A stretch of DNA of 64,000 nucleotides from Methylococcaceae bacterium UBA6146. Its GTDB lineage: Bacteria; Pseudomonadota; Gammaproteobacteria; Methylococcales; Methylomonadaceae. Location of the stretch: positions 76,123 to 140,122 of the forward strand of contig DIUY01000021.1 of the NCBI GenBank assembly GCA_002422395.1, read 5' to 3'. The notes below the pieces were generated by a model. The model saw nothing but the letters and a program-made list of their open reading frames with translations, did not search any database and was not told the origin of the DNA. Each line of letters opens with the position of its first letter. The first letter of the stretch is position 1. Made by a program: the position numbers and the translations under genes. Shown in pieces: positions 47,564 to 56,295 of the stretch.

Positions 47564-47734
47564 TTATGCCATCAATTTGAAAAAACTTTTAGGTGCGCCA
47601 CAGATTGGGCAATCCCAATTGTCGGGAATATCTTCCCAGCGCGTGCCCGGTAAGATGCCGCTGTCGGGATCGCCTTTTTCTTCAGCATAAATATGCTCGC
47701 ATTCTAAGCAGTGATATTTTTTAAAATCTGACAT
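47564..47734 (-). CDS. rubA: Rubredoxin
   Basis: 56 residues from the ATG at 47734: MSDFKKYHCLECEHIYAEEK, GDPDSGILPGTRWEDIPDNW, DCPICGAPKSFFKLMA. Two Cys pairs, CLEC (residues 9-12) and CPIC (about 43-46), are the single-iron site; GILPGTRWEDIPDNWDCP is the rubredoxin signature. The first pair is CxxC as expected. Small electron carrier in the cytoplasm. Its redox partner is not encoded nearby. Confidence 0.95.
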   Translation of the reverse strand: MSDFKKYHCLECEHIYAEEKGDPDSGILPGTRWEDIPDNWDCPICGAPKSFFKLMA

Positions 47735-47880
47735 AGTTTTACCTAAGTGGTATGAAAGCTGACGCTTTTTGAAATTCGGCTTAGTAAAGAATTAGTGTTA
47801 GCCAAATCCTAAACGCTCCGCCCAACATGAAGGATGCGCCGTTTATGCTTTTATCCTTCATGCTGGCAAGCCAGTATTTC

Positions 47881-48960
47881 TTACAAAGTATCCAAAATCG
47901 CCCGTTTGACCGCATCAAGGCTGGCGTCAATCGTGATTGGCTGGGCATCGGCACATTGCTTCATGGCAATGTCCGGGTCTTTGATGCCGTTGCCTGTCAA
48001 GGTGCAGACTATCTTGCTGCCTTCCGGAATTTTGCCGGTGCTGATGTCGTGCAACGCGCCCGCCAATGAAGTGGCTGAAGCAGGCTCACAAAATACGCCC
48101 TCGTGTTGCGACAGCATTTTTTGCGCCGCCAAGATTTGCTCGTCGGTGAACTTGTCAAACCAGCCGCCGGATTCCTTTTGGACATTCCAAGCCAAATCCC
48201 AAGATTGTGGGTGGCCAATGCGGATTGCGGTTGCCACGGTTTCGGGGTTATCAACCATCGCACCTAAGACAAATGGTGCGGCGCCTGCGGCTTGATAGCC
48301 GCACATAACAGGGCGGTTGCCGCAGACCCTTTCGGTGGCATATTCTTGGTAGCCTTTCCAGTAAGCGGTGATGTTGCCTGCATTACCCACGGGCAGGCAG
48401 TGGAAATCGGGTGCGAAACCCAATTCGTCAACGATTTCAAAGGCGGCGGTTTTTTGGCCTTCGATACGGAACGGGTTGATAGAATTGACAATAGTCACCG
48501 GCGCAAGCGCGGCAACTTCTTTAACCAACGCCATACCCCTATCAAAGTTGCCGTTAATCTGGATGATTTTGGCGTCATACATTAAGGTTTGCGCCAATTT
48601 GCCCAGCGCGATTTTGCCTTCAGGAATCAACACGAACGCTTTAATGCCGGCCCGCACGGCATAAGCGGCGGCGGCGGCGGAGGTGTTGCCGGTGGACGCG
48701 CAAATGATGGCTTGGCTACCGGCTTCGACGGCTTTCGTCACCGCCATGGTCATGCCCCGGTCTTTAAACGAGCCAGTGGGGTTAAGGCCTTCAAATTTAA
48801 CATAAATGTCCACGTCTTTGCCGATCAGGCGTGGGATGTTTTGCAATTGGATCAAGGGTGTGTTGCCTTCGCCCAAACTGATTAAACGGGTTTCGGCACT
48901 GACCGGCAAACGGTGGCGGTAGCGTTCAATAATGCCTGTGTAGCGTGTTGGTGTAGTCAT
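47881..48960 (-). CDS. thrC: Threonine synthase
   Basis: Converts O-phosphohomoserine to threonine with PLP. 359 residues, short class. PLP Lys in GLNPTGSFKDRGMTMAV, the phosphate loop CLPVGNAGNITAYWKG, and TLTGNGIKDPD near the C-terminus. The gene starts 8 bp after hom, so the two form a threonine operon without thrB. Confidence 0.96.
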   Translation of the reverse strand: MTTPTRYTGIIERYRHRLPVSAETRLISLGEGNTPLIQLQNIPRLIGKDVDIYVKFEGLNPTGSFKDRGMTMAVTKAVEAGSQAIICASTGNTSAAAAAYAVRAGIKAFVLIPEGKIALGKLAQTLMYDAKIIQINGNFDRGMALVKEVAALAPVTIVNSINPFRIEGQKTAAFEIVDELGFAPDFHCLPVGNAGNITAYWKGYQEYATERVCGNRPVMCGYQAAGAAPFVLGAMVDNPETVATAIRIGHPQSWDLAWNVQKESGGWFDKFTDEQILAAQKMLSQHEGVFCEPASATSLAGALHDISTGKIPEGSKIVCTLTGNGIKDPDIAMKQCADAQPITIDASLDAVKRAILDTL

Positions 48961-48968
48961 CTAATTAT

Positions 48969-50279
48969 TTATCCTAAAGTTTCCAAACGGATACGGTTGA
49001 TTTTTCCGGTTACGGTGGGTAACGCTTCGATTTTGGCAATCGCGGCGTTCATTTCTTGCTCAAGTGTGACTTGGGTCAGCATGATGATAGGGATTGCCGT
49101 TTCACCGTGCGAGGGTTCTTTTTGAATAATCGCCTCAATGCTGATGTTGTGGGCGGCCAAAATCCGTGTGACATCCGCCAATACCCCCGGCTTATCTTCT
49201 GCATTCAGGCGCAAATAATACGCCGTTTTAAAATGTTCCGGCGATAACAAGGGAATGTCGGCCAAGGCGTCCGCTTGGAAGGCCAGATGCGGGACGCGGT
49301 TTTCAGGGTCACTCGTTAAGGCTCTGACGACATCAATCACATCGGCGACCACGGCGGATGCAGTCGGTTCGGCACCGGCACCGGCACCGTAATACAGCGT
49401 CGGGCCAACGGCATCGCCTTCGACCAGCACAGCATTTTTTACCCCGTCGACGTTGGCAATGAGGCGGCGCTCAGGGATTAAGGTGGGGTGTACCCGCAGT
49501 TCAATGCCTTCCGGTGTTTGCCTGGCGATACCTAAATGCTTGATGCGGTAGCCCAGTTGTTCGGCGTATTCCACATCGGTGCGGGTGATTTGGGTGATGC
49601 CTTCGGTGTAGACCTTATCGAACTGCAACGGGATACCAAACGCAATCGACGCCAAAATGGTCAATTTATTGGCGGCATCAATGCCTTCCACATCAAACGT
49701 GGGGTCGGCTTCGGCATAACCTAAGGCTTGCGCTTCGGCCAGCACGTCAGCAAAATCACGGCCTTTGTCACGCATTTCGGTCAGGATAAAATTGCCGGTG
49801 CCATTGATAATGCCCGCCAACCATTGGATGCGGTTGCCGCTTAAGCCTTCGCGGATGGCTTTGATAATAGGGACGCCACCAGCAACGGCGGCTTCAAACG
49901 CCACGATGACACCTTGCTCGCTGGCTTTGGCAAAAATCTCGTTGCCATGCAGCGCAATCAGCGATTTGTTGGCGGTGACGACATGTTTGCCGTTGGCTAT
50001 TGCGGTCAGCACCATGTCTTTGACCGCACCGGCGCCGCCAATCAATTCCAGCACGATGTCTATTTCCGGATCATTGATAATGTCCAACGGATCGCTGGTT
50101 AGGATAATGCCTTGCGTGTCGCAAATACGTTGCTTAGTCAAATCTTTTGCTGAGGCCCGGGTGATGATAATTTCCCTACCGGCCCGGCGGGCGATTTCCG
50201 CCGCGTTGCGTTTTAAGACGTTAACCGTACCGCCACCGACAGTACCTAATCCTAACACACCCACTTTTATCGGTTTCAA
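48969..50279 (-). CDS. hom: Homoserine dehydrogenase
   Basis: NAD(P)H-dependent reduction of aspartate semialdehyde to homoserine. 436 residues. Nucleotide site VGVLGLGTVGGGTVNVL, catalytic segment with GIINGTGNFILTEM and EADPTFDVEGIDAANKLTIL, and a C-terminal ACT domain (about 350-435, KPGVLADVTRILAAHNISIE) for threonine feedback. Monofunctional, without an aspartokinase part. Followed by thrC. Confidence 0.97.
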   Translation of the reverse strand: MKPIKVGVLGLGTVGGGTVNVLKRNAAEIARRAGREIIITRASAKDLTKQRICDTQGIILTSDPLDIINDPEIDIVLELIGGAGAVKDMVLTAIANGKHVVTANKSLIALHGNEIFAKASEQGVIVAFEAAVAGGVPIIKAIREGLSGNRIQWLAGIINGTGNFILTEMRDKGRDFADVLAEAQALGYAEADPTFDVEGIDAANKLTILASIAFGIPLQFDKVYTEGITQITRTDVEYAEQLGYRIKHLGIARQTPEGIELRVHPTLIPERRLIANVDGVKNAVLVEGDAVGPTLYYGAGAGAEPTASAVVADVIDVVRALTSDPENRVPHLAFQADALADIPLLSPEHFKTAYYLRLNAEDKPGVLADVTRILAAHNISIEAIIQKEPSHGETAIPIIMLTQVTLEQEMNAAIAKIEALPTVTGKINRIRLETLG

Positions 50280-50434
50280 AGCAAACTCCAGTTAAGCTAA
50301 AAGCGTCCATTATATTTCATAAGGCGTAAGGCACAAGTGCGGAGTGTTCCATTGCGGCGCTTTGTGGTTGGCGGGATGACTGGGCAAGTGTCAGGCACAT
50401 TTTGGCGGTTTCGGCAGTGGCCGGGCCGCAATCG

Positions 50435-50959
50435 CTATAAATAAGCGTTTTTTAACGAGACATAATGCGCTGCCGAATATTCCAAAAAATCCTTTTCGGC
50501 GTCTGTCAAAGGTCTGGCTTGTTTGGCTGGGGCACCTACATAAAGATAGCCGCTGGCAAGCGTTTTTCCCGGCGGCACCAACGCGCCCGCGCCTAACATC
50601 ACATAATCTTCAAGCACGGCATCATCCATAATAATCGCGCCAATGCCGATTAAACAGTAATCACCTATCGTGCAGGCATGGGCGACCGCCCGGTGGCCAA
50701 TGGTCACGCCTTTGCCAATGACCAGCGGGTGGCCTTCAGGCGAAAATTTGCCGGCATGGGAAACGTGCAGCACAGCGCCGTCTTGGACATTCGTACCGAC
50801 GCCAATGGTGATGCGTTCCACGTCGCCCCGAACCACCGCCATTGGCCAGATTGACACGTCATCGCCTAGCGTGACATCGCCAATGACCACGGCGTGGCCG
50901 TCAATGTAAACCGACTGGCCAAGGGTAGGGCGCTTGTTTTTAAATGTTTTGATTGTCAC
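50435..50959 (-). CDS. Gamma-carbonic anhydrase family protein (YrdA-like)
   Basis: 174 residues, left-handed beta-helix made of hexapeptide repeats (VVIGDVTLGDDVSIWPMAVV, GVTIGHRAVAHACTIGDYCL). Three His that could bind the metal are in LHVSHAGK and IGHRAVAHAC. Family members are cytoplasmic trimers, some with carbonic anhydrase activity and others of unknown use (YrdA). A family B element starts 64 nt upstream of its ATG. Confidence 0.92.
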   Translation of the reverse strand: MTIKTFKNKRPTLGQSVYIDGHAVVIGDVTLGDDVSIWPMAVVRGDVERITIGVGTNVQDGAVLHVSHAGKFSPEGHPLVIGKGVTIGHRAVAHACTIGDYCLIGIGAIIMDDAVLEDYVMLGAGALVPPGKTLASGYLYVGAPAKQARPLTDAEKDFLEYSAAHYVSLKNAYL

Positions 50960-51023
50960 GGTATTTCCTTAGGGTTTCGTCAAAAAAATAAGTGGTCGTC
51001 TATTGATGATTATATTAAAGCAT

Positions 51024-51161
51024 GGTGGTCCTGCAATCGGAATGATAAGGCATTTGTCAAGCCATTCACTGAGACGACTGCGCATCCTCAAAGGACGGGC
51101 AGTCGTACTTACAAATCAATGAATTTGACTTTTTACAAAGCATTCCGATTGTAGGACTACC
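51024..51161. mobile_element. Family B miniature element, copy 2
   Basis: 138 bp, in inverse orientation to the copy at 47.4 kb and almost identical to it over its whole length (GGTGGTCCTGCAATCGGAAT ... CATTCCGATTGTAGGACTAC). No target duplication is visible. It lies directly upstream of the gamma-carbonic anhydrase gene. Confidence 0.85.
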
Positions 51162-51201
51162 GTTTTTTTTTACTCCAATTAATCAATCTATTTAACAATA
51201 G

Positions 51202-51291
51202 GGTAGTGGGTGAAATTTGTGACTGCTCGGAGTACAAACCTAGGTTTGTACTCCAGCCAACTGAAGATTCATTACAGATTTCACCCACTAC
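51202..51291. mobile_element. Family A miniature element, copy 3
   Basis: 90 bp, shorter than the other copies. Ends GGTAGTGGGTGAAATTTG and AGATTTCACCCACTAC; one internal palindrome GTACAAACCTAGGTTTGTAC. An exact 9-bp direct repeat TAACAATAG flanks it (51193-51201 and 51292-51300). Lost one of the two internal hairpins. Confidence 0.87.
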
Positions 51292-51300
51292 TAACAATAG

Positions 51301-51666
51301 ATAACGCGTTAAAATCCCACTTCTTAGGCTCTTAAAACAGCGTCCAACTATTCCGTAAATTCAGCGTTTTGGGGCGTAAAGTATTCCCCCTAAGCAATCA
51401 CGCATACCTGCATCGACAAGCCCGGCACGAACGGGTGGGCGCATCCTCCAACAATTCTCCGATGGGTTCAAATGGCTCTTGCCGCTATTTTTCGGATTAA
51501 GGCTTGCTCTTGTCTAGGGAGGGCTAGTAGTCCGCCAAGCATTTAATGACGAATCAGCTGTAGGTGCGAATTCATTCGCACAGCGTGGATAAATCCGCAC
51601 CTACACTATTATGCTTCCCATCAAAATCGCATTGGCTAACCACTAGAGTATGCAGAAGAAAGCGAA
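51301..51666. other. 366-bp gap with a REP-like inverted repeat
   Basis: No gene is supported. At 51559-51605 TGTAGGTGCG pairs with CGCACCTACA, and inside it GTGCGAATTCATTCGCAC is a perfect 18-bp palindrome. Such 'GTAGGTGCG' repeats are common dispersed elements. The rest (51301-51558) has short open frames that I could not match to anything. Confidence 0.5.
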
Positions 51667-52503
51667 TTAGCTTTGGTCGCAAGGTGTGTTGCCGCCTTGC
51701 TTGGGGTCGGGGATTATCAAAAATAGCACCCGGTCATCGCCACGTGAAGCCGCATCCGATTCATTGATAGGCGTGTTGATTACCGCATCAGGGCCGGCTG
51801 AAACAAGGCGGGCTTGGTCGGGATGATACGATGCGCCGTAATAGGGCGCTTGCAAAATAAGGGGCCGATGCCAGGCATCCATAACCTGCGGGCCCGCCGA
51901 GGCGTCAATTGCCAGATGGACTGTTCCAGTCGTGTTGGTTGTTGGGTCAAACACATTAATGAAGCTGGCATTTAAGCTTGGCGGCGTGGCGGCGCCACCT
52001 GACTGCAAATAAGGGCCGCGCCAGCCGACGGCGGTTGTTGGGTTATAAGTTTGCCAACCACCCTGTGAAAACAAATAACCCAAGTTGTAGCCTGACGCAT
52101 TGGCCTTGTCCCGTGGCAATTCACCTAACATGTCGTCATAAAAACCTACTCCGGCAGCCCCGCCCATAATCGCTTGCTTAACCGCCTGTAGGGAAGCATC
52201 GGTGGTTTGGCACAGCGCCGTCCGTCCCGTGCCGCCGATATAAGGGATTGTCAAACCGGCCAACGCGATTAACACTAGCAGCACCACGCTAAGTTCTATC
52301 AGGGTCATGCCTTGTTGGTGGTTTTTGGCGTTTGCAAATGATGGCTGCCGTGCCGCTTTGCGTCTCCTGCGCGGAGCTTGCGCCGGCTTTTGGGCGTGTG
52401 CGGGATGGGTAGGGTGTGGGCAAAACCCATCAAAATACTTAATAATCATGATAATAAAGGTGTTAGGTGATGGATAGGCTTTTAAGAATGTGTGGTCTGG
52501 CAC
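51667..52503 (-). CDS. Type IV prepilin-like protein with long leader
   Basis: Prepilin signal NHQQG/MTLIELSVVLLVLIAL: cleavage after Gly, N-methylation of Met, Glu5 present, then a hydrophobic helix. The mature part (about 213 residues) has the GWRGPYLQSGG and DAWHRPLILQAPYYG segments of type II minor pilins. The leader would be 65 residues from the GTG at 52503 (47 from ATG 52449), much longer than the usual 6-30, and is basic and Pro-rich. Last gene of the pilus locus, 30 bp after the second prepilin. Confidence 0.85.
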   Translation of the reverse strand: MPDHTFLKAYPSPNTFIIMIIKYFDGFCPHPTHPAHAQKPAQAPRRRRKAARQPSFANAKNHQQGMTLIELSVVLLVLIALAGLTIPYIGGTGRTALCQTTDASLQAVKQAIMGGAAGVGFYDDMLGELPRDKANASGYNLGYLFSQGGWQTYNPTTAVGWRGPYLQSGGAATPPSLNASFINVFDPTTNTTGTVHLAIDASAGPQVMDAWHRPLILQAPYYGASYHPDQARLVSAGPDAVINTPINESDAASRGDDRVLFLIIPDPKQGGNTPCDQS

Positions 52504-52533
52504 ACGCCCCGTCCCCGCTGTGCTTTGTGCGAG

Positions 52534-53631
52534 TCACCACGTTAGAATAGTCAATAGCGGCTTCTTAGGGCTTATGACGATTGGGATCGGGCCGTCCTGC
52601 GTGGCCGGATAGAGCGGGTTGTTGGCGGTGTCGGAAGGGTCGCAATCACCATCGGATTTGCGTATGTCAATGGCGGCTTGCCCTATCGGTACGGCTAGCG
52701 GTGCAGTCCATATCTTGCCATTAGCCTCACAAGCCACTTTGCTTTTATGGCTTGTGTCGCTACAGCCACCCATATCATTAAAGCTGAGCGAATGTGTCCG
52801 CCCGTCCTCAGTAATTGACGCTGGGGCGCTTGCTGTCCGGTTAATGCCGCCCGCCGTGCGGTAGTATAGGTTTAAGCATAAGTCTTGTGGGATTGGGGCG
52901 GTTGTGCTTTCTGTCCAAGTTTTGCCGTTATCAGTGCAGTTAGTTTTAGTTGTATGGATGATGTCAGAACAAGCGCCGGTTGTGGTTAACACCAACGGAC
53001 TGGCCTGCACATTGACCGTTATCGAGCTGACATTAACCCGCCAATCAACAGTGCTTAACGTGGGTTGTGAGGGCGGATAATCTTCATCGTAGCCGGTATC
53101 CCCCGCTCCCGACTGTTGATTTTTCCCAAGGCTTTGCAAGATTAAATCAGGTGCGCCGCTGCTGTCAAAATGCCAGCCATAATTGCCGTTAGCCGAGACA
53201 TTGCCCCAGCCATCACTAAAGGCATCAGCATCGGCGGGGTTGCCTGATATGCTTAAATAAGGGCCGCGCCAACCGGCCCACAGCTTAGTGAGCGTATCGG
53301 TTGTGCCGTTTGGGTTTGCCGCCGCCGTGGTGCAATTGTAATTTTCCACCAACTCCCGCAAGCAAGTCGGCAACCGCCCCATGTCCGCGACAAACCCCAA
53401 AATATCAGATTGCCCGTTAATAGTCCGGTTGGGGTTGCCGATAATCGCTTGCTTAATCTGCTCCAACCGCTCTTTGGTCTGTTCATGGCGCACCTGAAAC
53501 CCCAGTCCGTTGGTCGAGCGCACGGCGACACTTGCCAGTAATGTGATCAGTAGCAGCACGACGGTCAGCTCAACCAATGAGAAGCCCTGTTCGGTCGAAT
53601 ATCTAAGGCGGGTTGAATGTGTTTTTGGCAT
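52534..53631 (-). CDS. Type IV prepilin-like protein
   Basis: 365 residues. Leader of 16 residues, then EQG/FSLVELTVVLLLITLLA: Phe at +1, Glu5, long helix. A large C-terminal domain with about a dozen Cys residues, two similar segments (CSDIIHTTKTNCTDNGKTW and CSDTSHKSKVACEANGKIW) that look like a duplicated disulphide-bonded module, and a GWRGPYLSISGN motif shared with the neighbouring prepilin. Too large for a major pilin; perhaps a tip or adhesin pilin. It lies 14 bp after the secretin gene. Confidence 0.88.
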   Translation of the reverse strand: MPKTHSTRLRYSTEQGFSLVELTVVLLLITLLASVAVRSTNGLGFQVRHEQTKERLEQIKQAIIGNPNRTINGQSDILGFVADMGRLPTCLRELVENYNCTTAAANPNGTTDTLTKLWAGWRGPYLSISGNPADADAFSDGWGNVSANGNYGWHFDSSGAPDLILQSLGKNQQSGAGDTGYDEDYPPSQPTLSTVDWRVNVSSITVNVQASPLVLTTTGACSDIIHTTKTNCTDNGKTWTESTTAPIPQDLCLNLYYRTAGGINRTASAPASITEDGRTHSLSFNDMGGCSDTSHKSKVACEANGKIWTAPLAVPIGQAAIDIRKSDGDCDPSDTANNPLYPATQDGPIPIVISPKKPLLTILTW

Positions 53632-53645
53632 AAGGGCGCTTTTGT

Positions 53646-55601
53646 TTAACGTGACGGATTACGCCTGTCCCATTGATAACGGTCCAAGCTGTCCTGATGG
53701 CCATATTCTTTAAATGGTTGTTCCAGCCGGTAGTTTTTGTGCTTTTTGTCGGGGTTGCTGTACACCTTCATGCTATCGGGCACCAGTGCATTGGGGTGGA
53801 TGCTGTTGTCCCTGACGACCACTTTGCTGATGCCGGCGACTTCAGCCGGCGTTTCCATGATGTGGGGTTTGATGATGATAACCAGCTCCTTGCGCGTCCG
53901 TGACTGGGCTTCTTCCCTAAAAAAGAAGCCTAGCAAGGGAATATCGCCCAGAATCGGCACTTTTTTCTCGGTATTGCCTGCGGTTTCTTCAATCAGCCCG
54001 CCAACTGCCACTGAGGTTGTGTCTTTGGCAACAATAGTGCCGGTAAACGTGCGTTCCTGCACCAGATCAACCAAGGCATCTTGGAGGGTGTTGCCAATTT
54101 GCACCGGTATTGTGCCTTTGCCCGCCGATATTGATGATTGCTCAACCAAGAGTTGGATGCTGACGGTATGGTCGGCGTTAATGTTCGGCGTAAGCAATAG
54201 GGTGGTGCCAATTGCCCTGACTTCGGTTTGGGGAACTAAAATCGGTTGGCTTAGCACCGTTGTTCCGGTCGCCACGCCGGTGCTGGTCGAAGCCGACGCG
54301 TTATAACCGCTGACAATAGGGCGCTCTTCGCCGACAAAAACCCGGCTGACTTCTTGGTTGGTTGTCATCAACATCGGTGTTGCCAACTCGGTGACGCGGC
54401 CTTCCTTTTCCAACAATTGCAGCCGCGCCTCAAAGTTATTGCTGACCACGGTGGCCAGCAAGGCGGGGTCGAACGCCGAAGAGGCCATCCGCATAACGGT
54501 GTCTTCAAGCGCCGTGGCGCCGATAGTTTTGGTTGCGCCTAAGGTGGCTACCCCCACATCACCGTTTTTTATTTTAAAGTCGAATAACGAGTTGTAACCA
54601 TCGGACAAATCAACCGACAACACTTTCACTTCCATCAGCAGCATCGAGCTGTCGGTGTCCAGTTTATTAAACAGCTGGCGGATTTCGTTCATGGCGTCCT
54701 GGTCGCGGGTGCGCACCAGCACCCGGTTTTGGTGCTTGATGACCCCGACATAAATCGAGGCCTGATGACGGATGGTAGTGTCCATCAGGTCACGGCTTTG
54801 ACTGGCATCGCCGGTTATTAACCACTCCGCGCCGCTTTTTGATCCATCGGTAAACTTGCGCAAGATGTCGGTACTCACGCGCAATTGCTCATCCATTTCG
54901 AGTTCTCGATTGGAGGGTCTGGAGCTGTTTTGCTGCCCTGTGGTAGAAACGCCAACCTGATTACCAAAAACACCGCCGCTACCGGCATTGATATTTGTAG
55001 AACTGTTGTCCCCACTGCCATTGGAGCCGCCGCTTCTGCTGGATGATAGCGTCGAGCGGCCATCGATCATGTTAAAACGTTGGAAGCGTTGCGATAAGTC
55101 AGTCATGATTTCGTTCTGGTTTTTGCCATAACTCAACATGACCCGGCCAAAAAATAGGTTTTGTATCGTCTCCGCCAGATCCAGGGCATTTTTGGCGTTT
55201 TTCATGGTGAAGATTTCCGTCTCCTCTTTTTTGAACTCCACCTGTTCCAAGCGGTATTCTTTCACCGTATAAATGCGCACGATATTGGATATGTCATCAC
55301 GTTGGTACCAAAGGTTATAAGTTTTAGCAATGGCTTCGATAACCTCCATGGCGGTCACCCGCCGTAAAAACATCGTGACATGTATTCCGGCGGCTTCTTT
55401 GGAAGCGATAATGTTGAGGTTGGACTGGTCTGCCAGAATTTTTAACGCGTCACCCACCGTCACATCCCTAAATTCAATTTGTTCAATCGCCTGATTGTGG
55501 CGGATGATCTTAGGTACGGGTCTGGGCGCGGCAACGGCGGCAGGTGGCAACAAAGCCCAGGCAATGGCGATAAAAGCGGATTTTGCAAAAAATGGCGGCA
55601 T
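53646..55601 (-). CDS. Secretin (MshL/PilQ/GspD family)
   Basis: Outer-membrane pore of a pilus or type II-like secretion machine. 651 residues. A signal peptide (IAIAWALLPPAAVAA), an N-terminal STN-like domain (about 45-110, FRDVTVGDALKILADQSNLN), a Ser/Gly/Asn-rich linker (about 180-225) and the secretin core (about 310-600, TLLLTPNINADHTVSIQLLV, VPILGDIPLLGFFFRE, RTRKELVIIIKPHIM). The closest family by layout is MshL of MSHA pili. No pilotin gene is seen. Confidence 0.92.
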   Translation of the reverse strand: MPPFFAKSAFIAIAWALLPPAAVAAPRPVPKIIRHNQAIEQIEFRDVTVGDALKILADQSNLNIIASKEAAGIHVTMFLRRVTAMEVIEAIAKTYNLWYQRDDISNIVRIYTVKEYRLEQVEFKKEETEIFTMKNAKNALDLAETIQNLFFGRVMLSYGKNQNEIMTDLSQRFQRFNMIDGRSTLSSSRSGGSNGSGDNSSTNINAGSGGVFGNQVGVSTTGQQNSSRPSNRELEMDEQLRVSTDILRKFTDGSKSGAEWLITGDASQSRDLMDTTIRHQASIYVGVIKHQNRVLVRTRDQDAMNEIRQLFNKLDTDSSMLLMEVKVLSVDLSDGYNSLFDFKIKNGDVGVATLGATKTIGATALEDTVMRMASSAFDPALLATVVSNNFEARLQLLEKEGRVTELATPMLMTTNQEVSRVFVGEERPIVSGYNASASTSTGVATGTTVLSQPILVPQTEVRAIGTTLLLTPNINADHTVSIQLLVEQSSISAGKGTIPVQIGNTLQDALVDLVQERTFTGTIVAKDTTSVAVGGLIEETAGNTEKKVPILGDIPLLGFFFREEAQSRTRKELVIIIKPHIMETPAEVAGISKVVVRDNSIHPNALVPDSMKVYSNPDKKHKNYRLEQPFKEYGHQDSLDRYQWDRRNPSR

Positions 55602-55722
55602 GGTTTAAGTAAGTTGTTTAGGTAATGGTTGTTATTTAAGAAAGCGCCAAAAAGTTGCTTAGGGCGCGAGCCAGTCTGCCCCAGCGGGTAAACCCCACCC
55701 ACTCTGCGCATTGGCGCCATAA

Positions 55723-56295
55723 TCACCGTAAAATCAGTATTTCATTGGCGGGTCGCACCTTTACTGAAACGTGGCGGCGGTGTATGTCCAGCACTTCCAC
55801 TTCTATCAATCCGCCATTGCTTATCGTGCTTACCTTGTCCCCAATATGCACCATTTCCGTTTTGCCGTTGATGCGCAACATGGCGGAAACCCTGTCTTTA
55901 GCCATGCCGCACACACTGGCGACCAAGGTGATTTCAGGCAAGACAGGCGCTTGTGGCGTGTAGGTGCCGTCCGTCCCGGCGGGTTTGCCTTTGATGATTT
56001 GGTTTAAGGCGTCGCGGAAGTTTTGGTTTATTTGGGTCGGGTCTATTAGCCCATTTTCTTTCTGGTTTGCCGTGGAAGTTTTCTGGGTGTCCGCCAAGCC
56101 CAAGCCTTTAAGCCCTTGGGTAAGTTTTTCAGTTATCACGGTCGGGTCGCGTAATCCGGTGGTGGCTTTGCCGATATGTTCCGCAGTCAGGCGCGGGGTA
56201 GGGGGGGCGGGTTGCCCATCGGCGGGCGCGGCGCACAGCGGCTTGCCGCACAACAGCAAAAACAGCGCCGCTAGGATAGGTTGCAGCAATTTCAT
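55723..56295 (-). CDS. PilP/GspC-like periplasmic pilus assembly protein
   Basis: 190 residues. A signal peptide (LLQPILAALFLLLCGKPLCA) and a low-complexity region precede a C-terminal HR-like beta domain (about 120-190: ITLVASVCGMAKDRVSAMLR, VHIGDKVSTISNGG, VKVRPANEILILR), the fold with which GspC/PilP contacts the secretin. It overlaps the platform gene by 4 nt and precedes the secretin gene, so it should be the link between the inner membrane and the secretin. Weak sequence similarity makes the exact family uncertain. Confidence 0.7.
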   Translation of the reverse strand: MKLLQPILAALFLLLCGKPLCAAPADGQPAPPTPRLTAEHIGKATTGLRDPTVITEKLTQGLKGLGLADTQKTSTANQKENGLIDPTQINQNFRDALNQIIKGKPAGTDGTYTPQAPVLPEITLVASVCGMAKDRVSAMLRINGKTEMVHIGDKVSTISNGGLIEVEVLDIHRRHVSVKVRPANEILILR

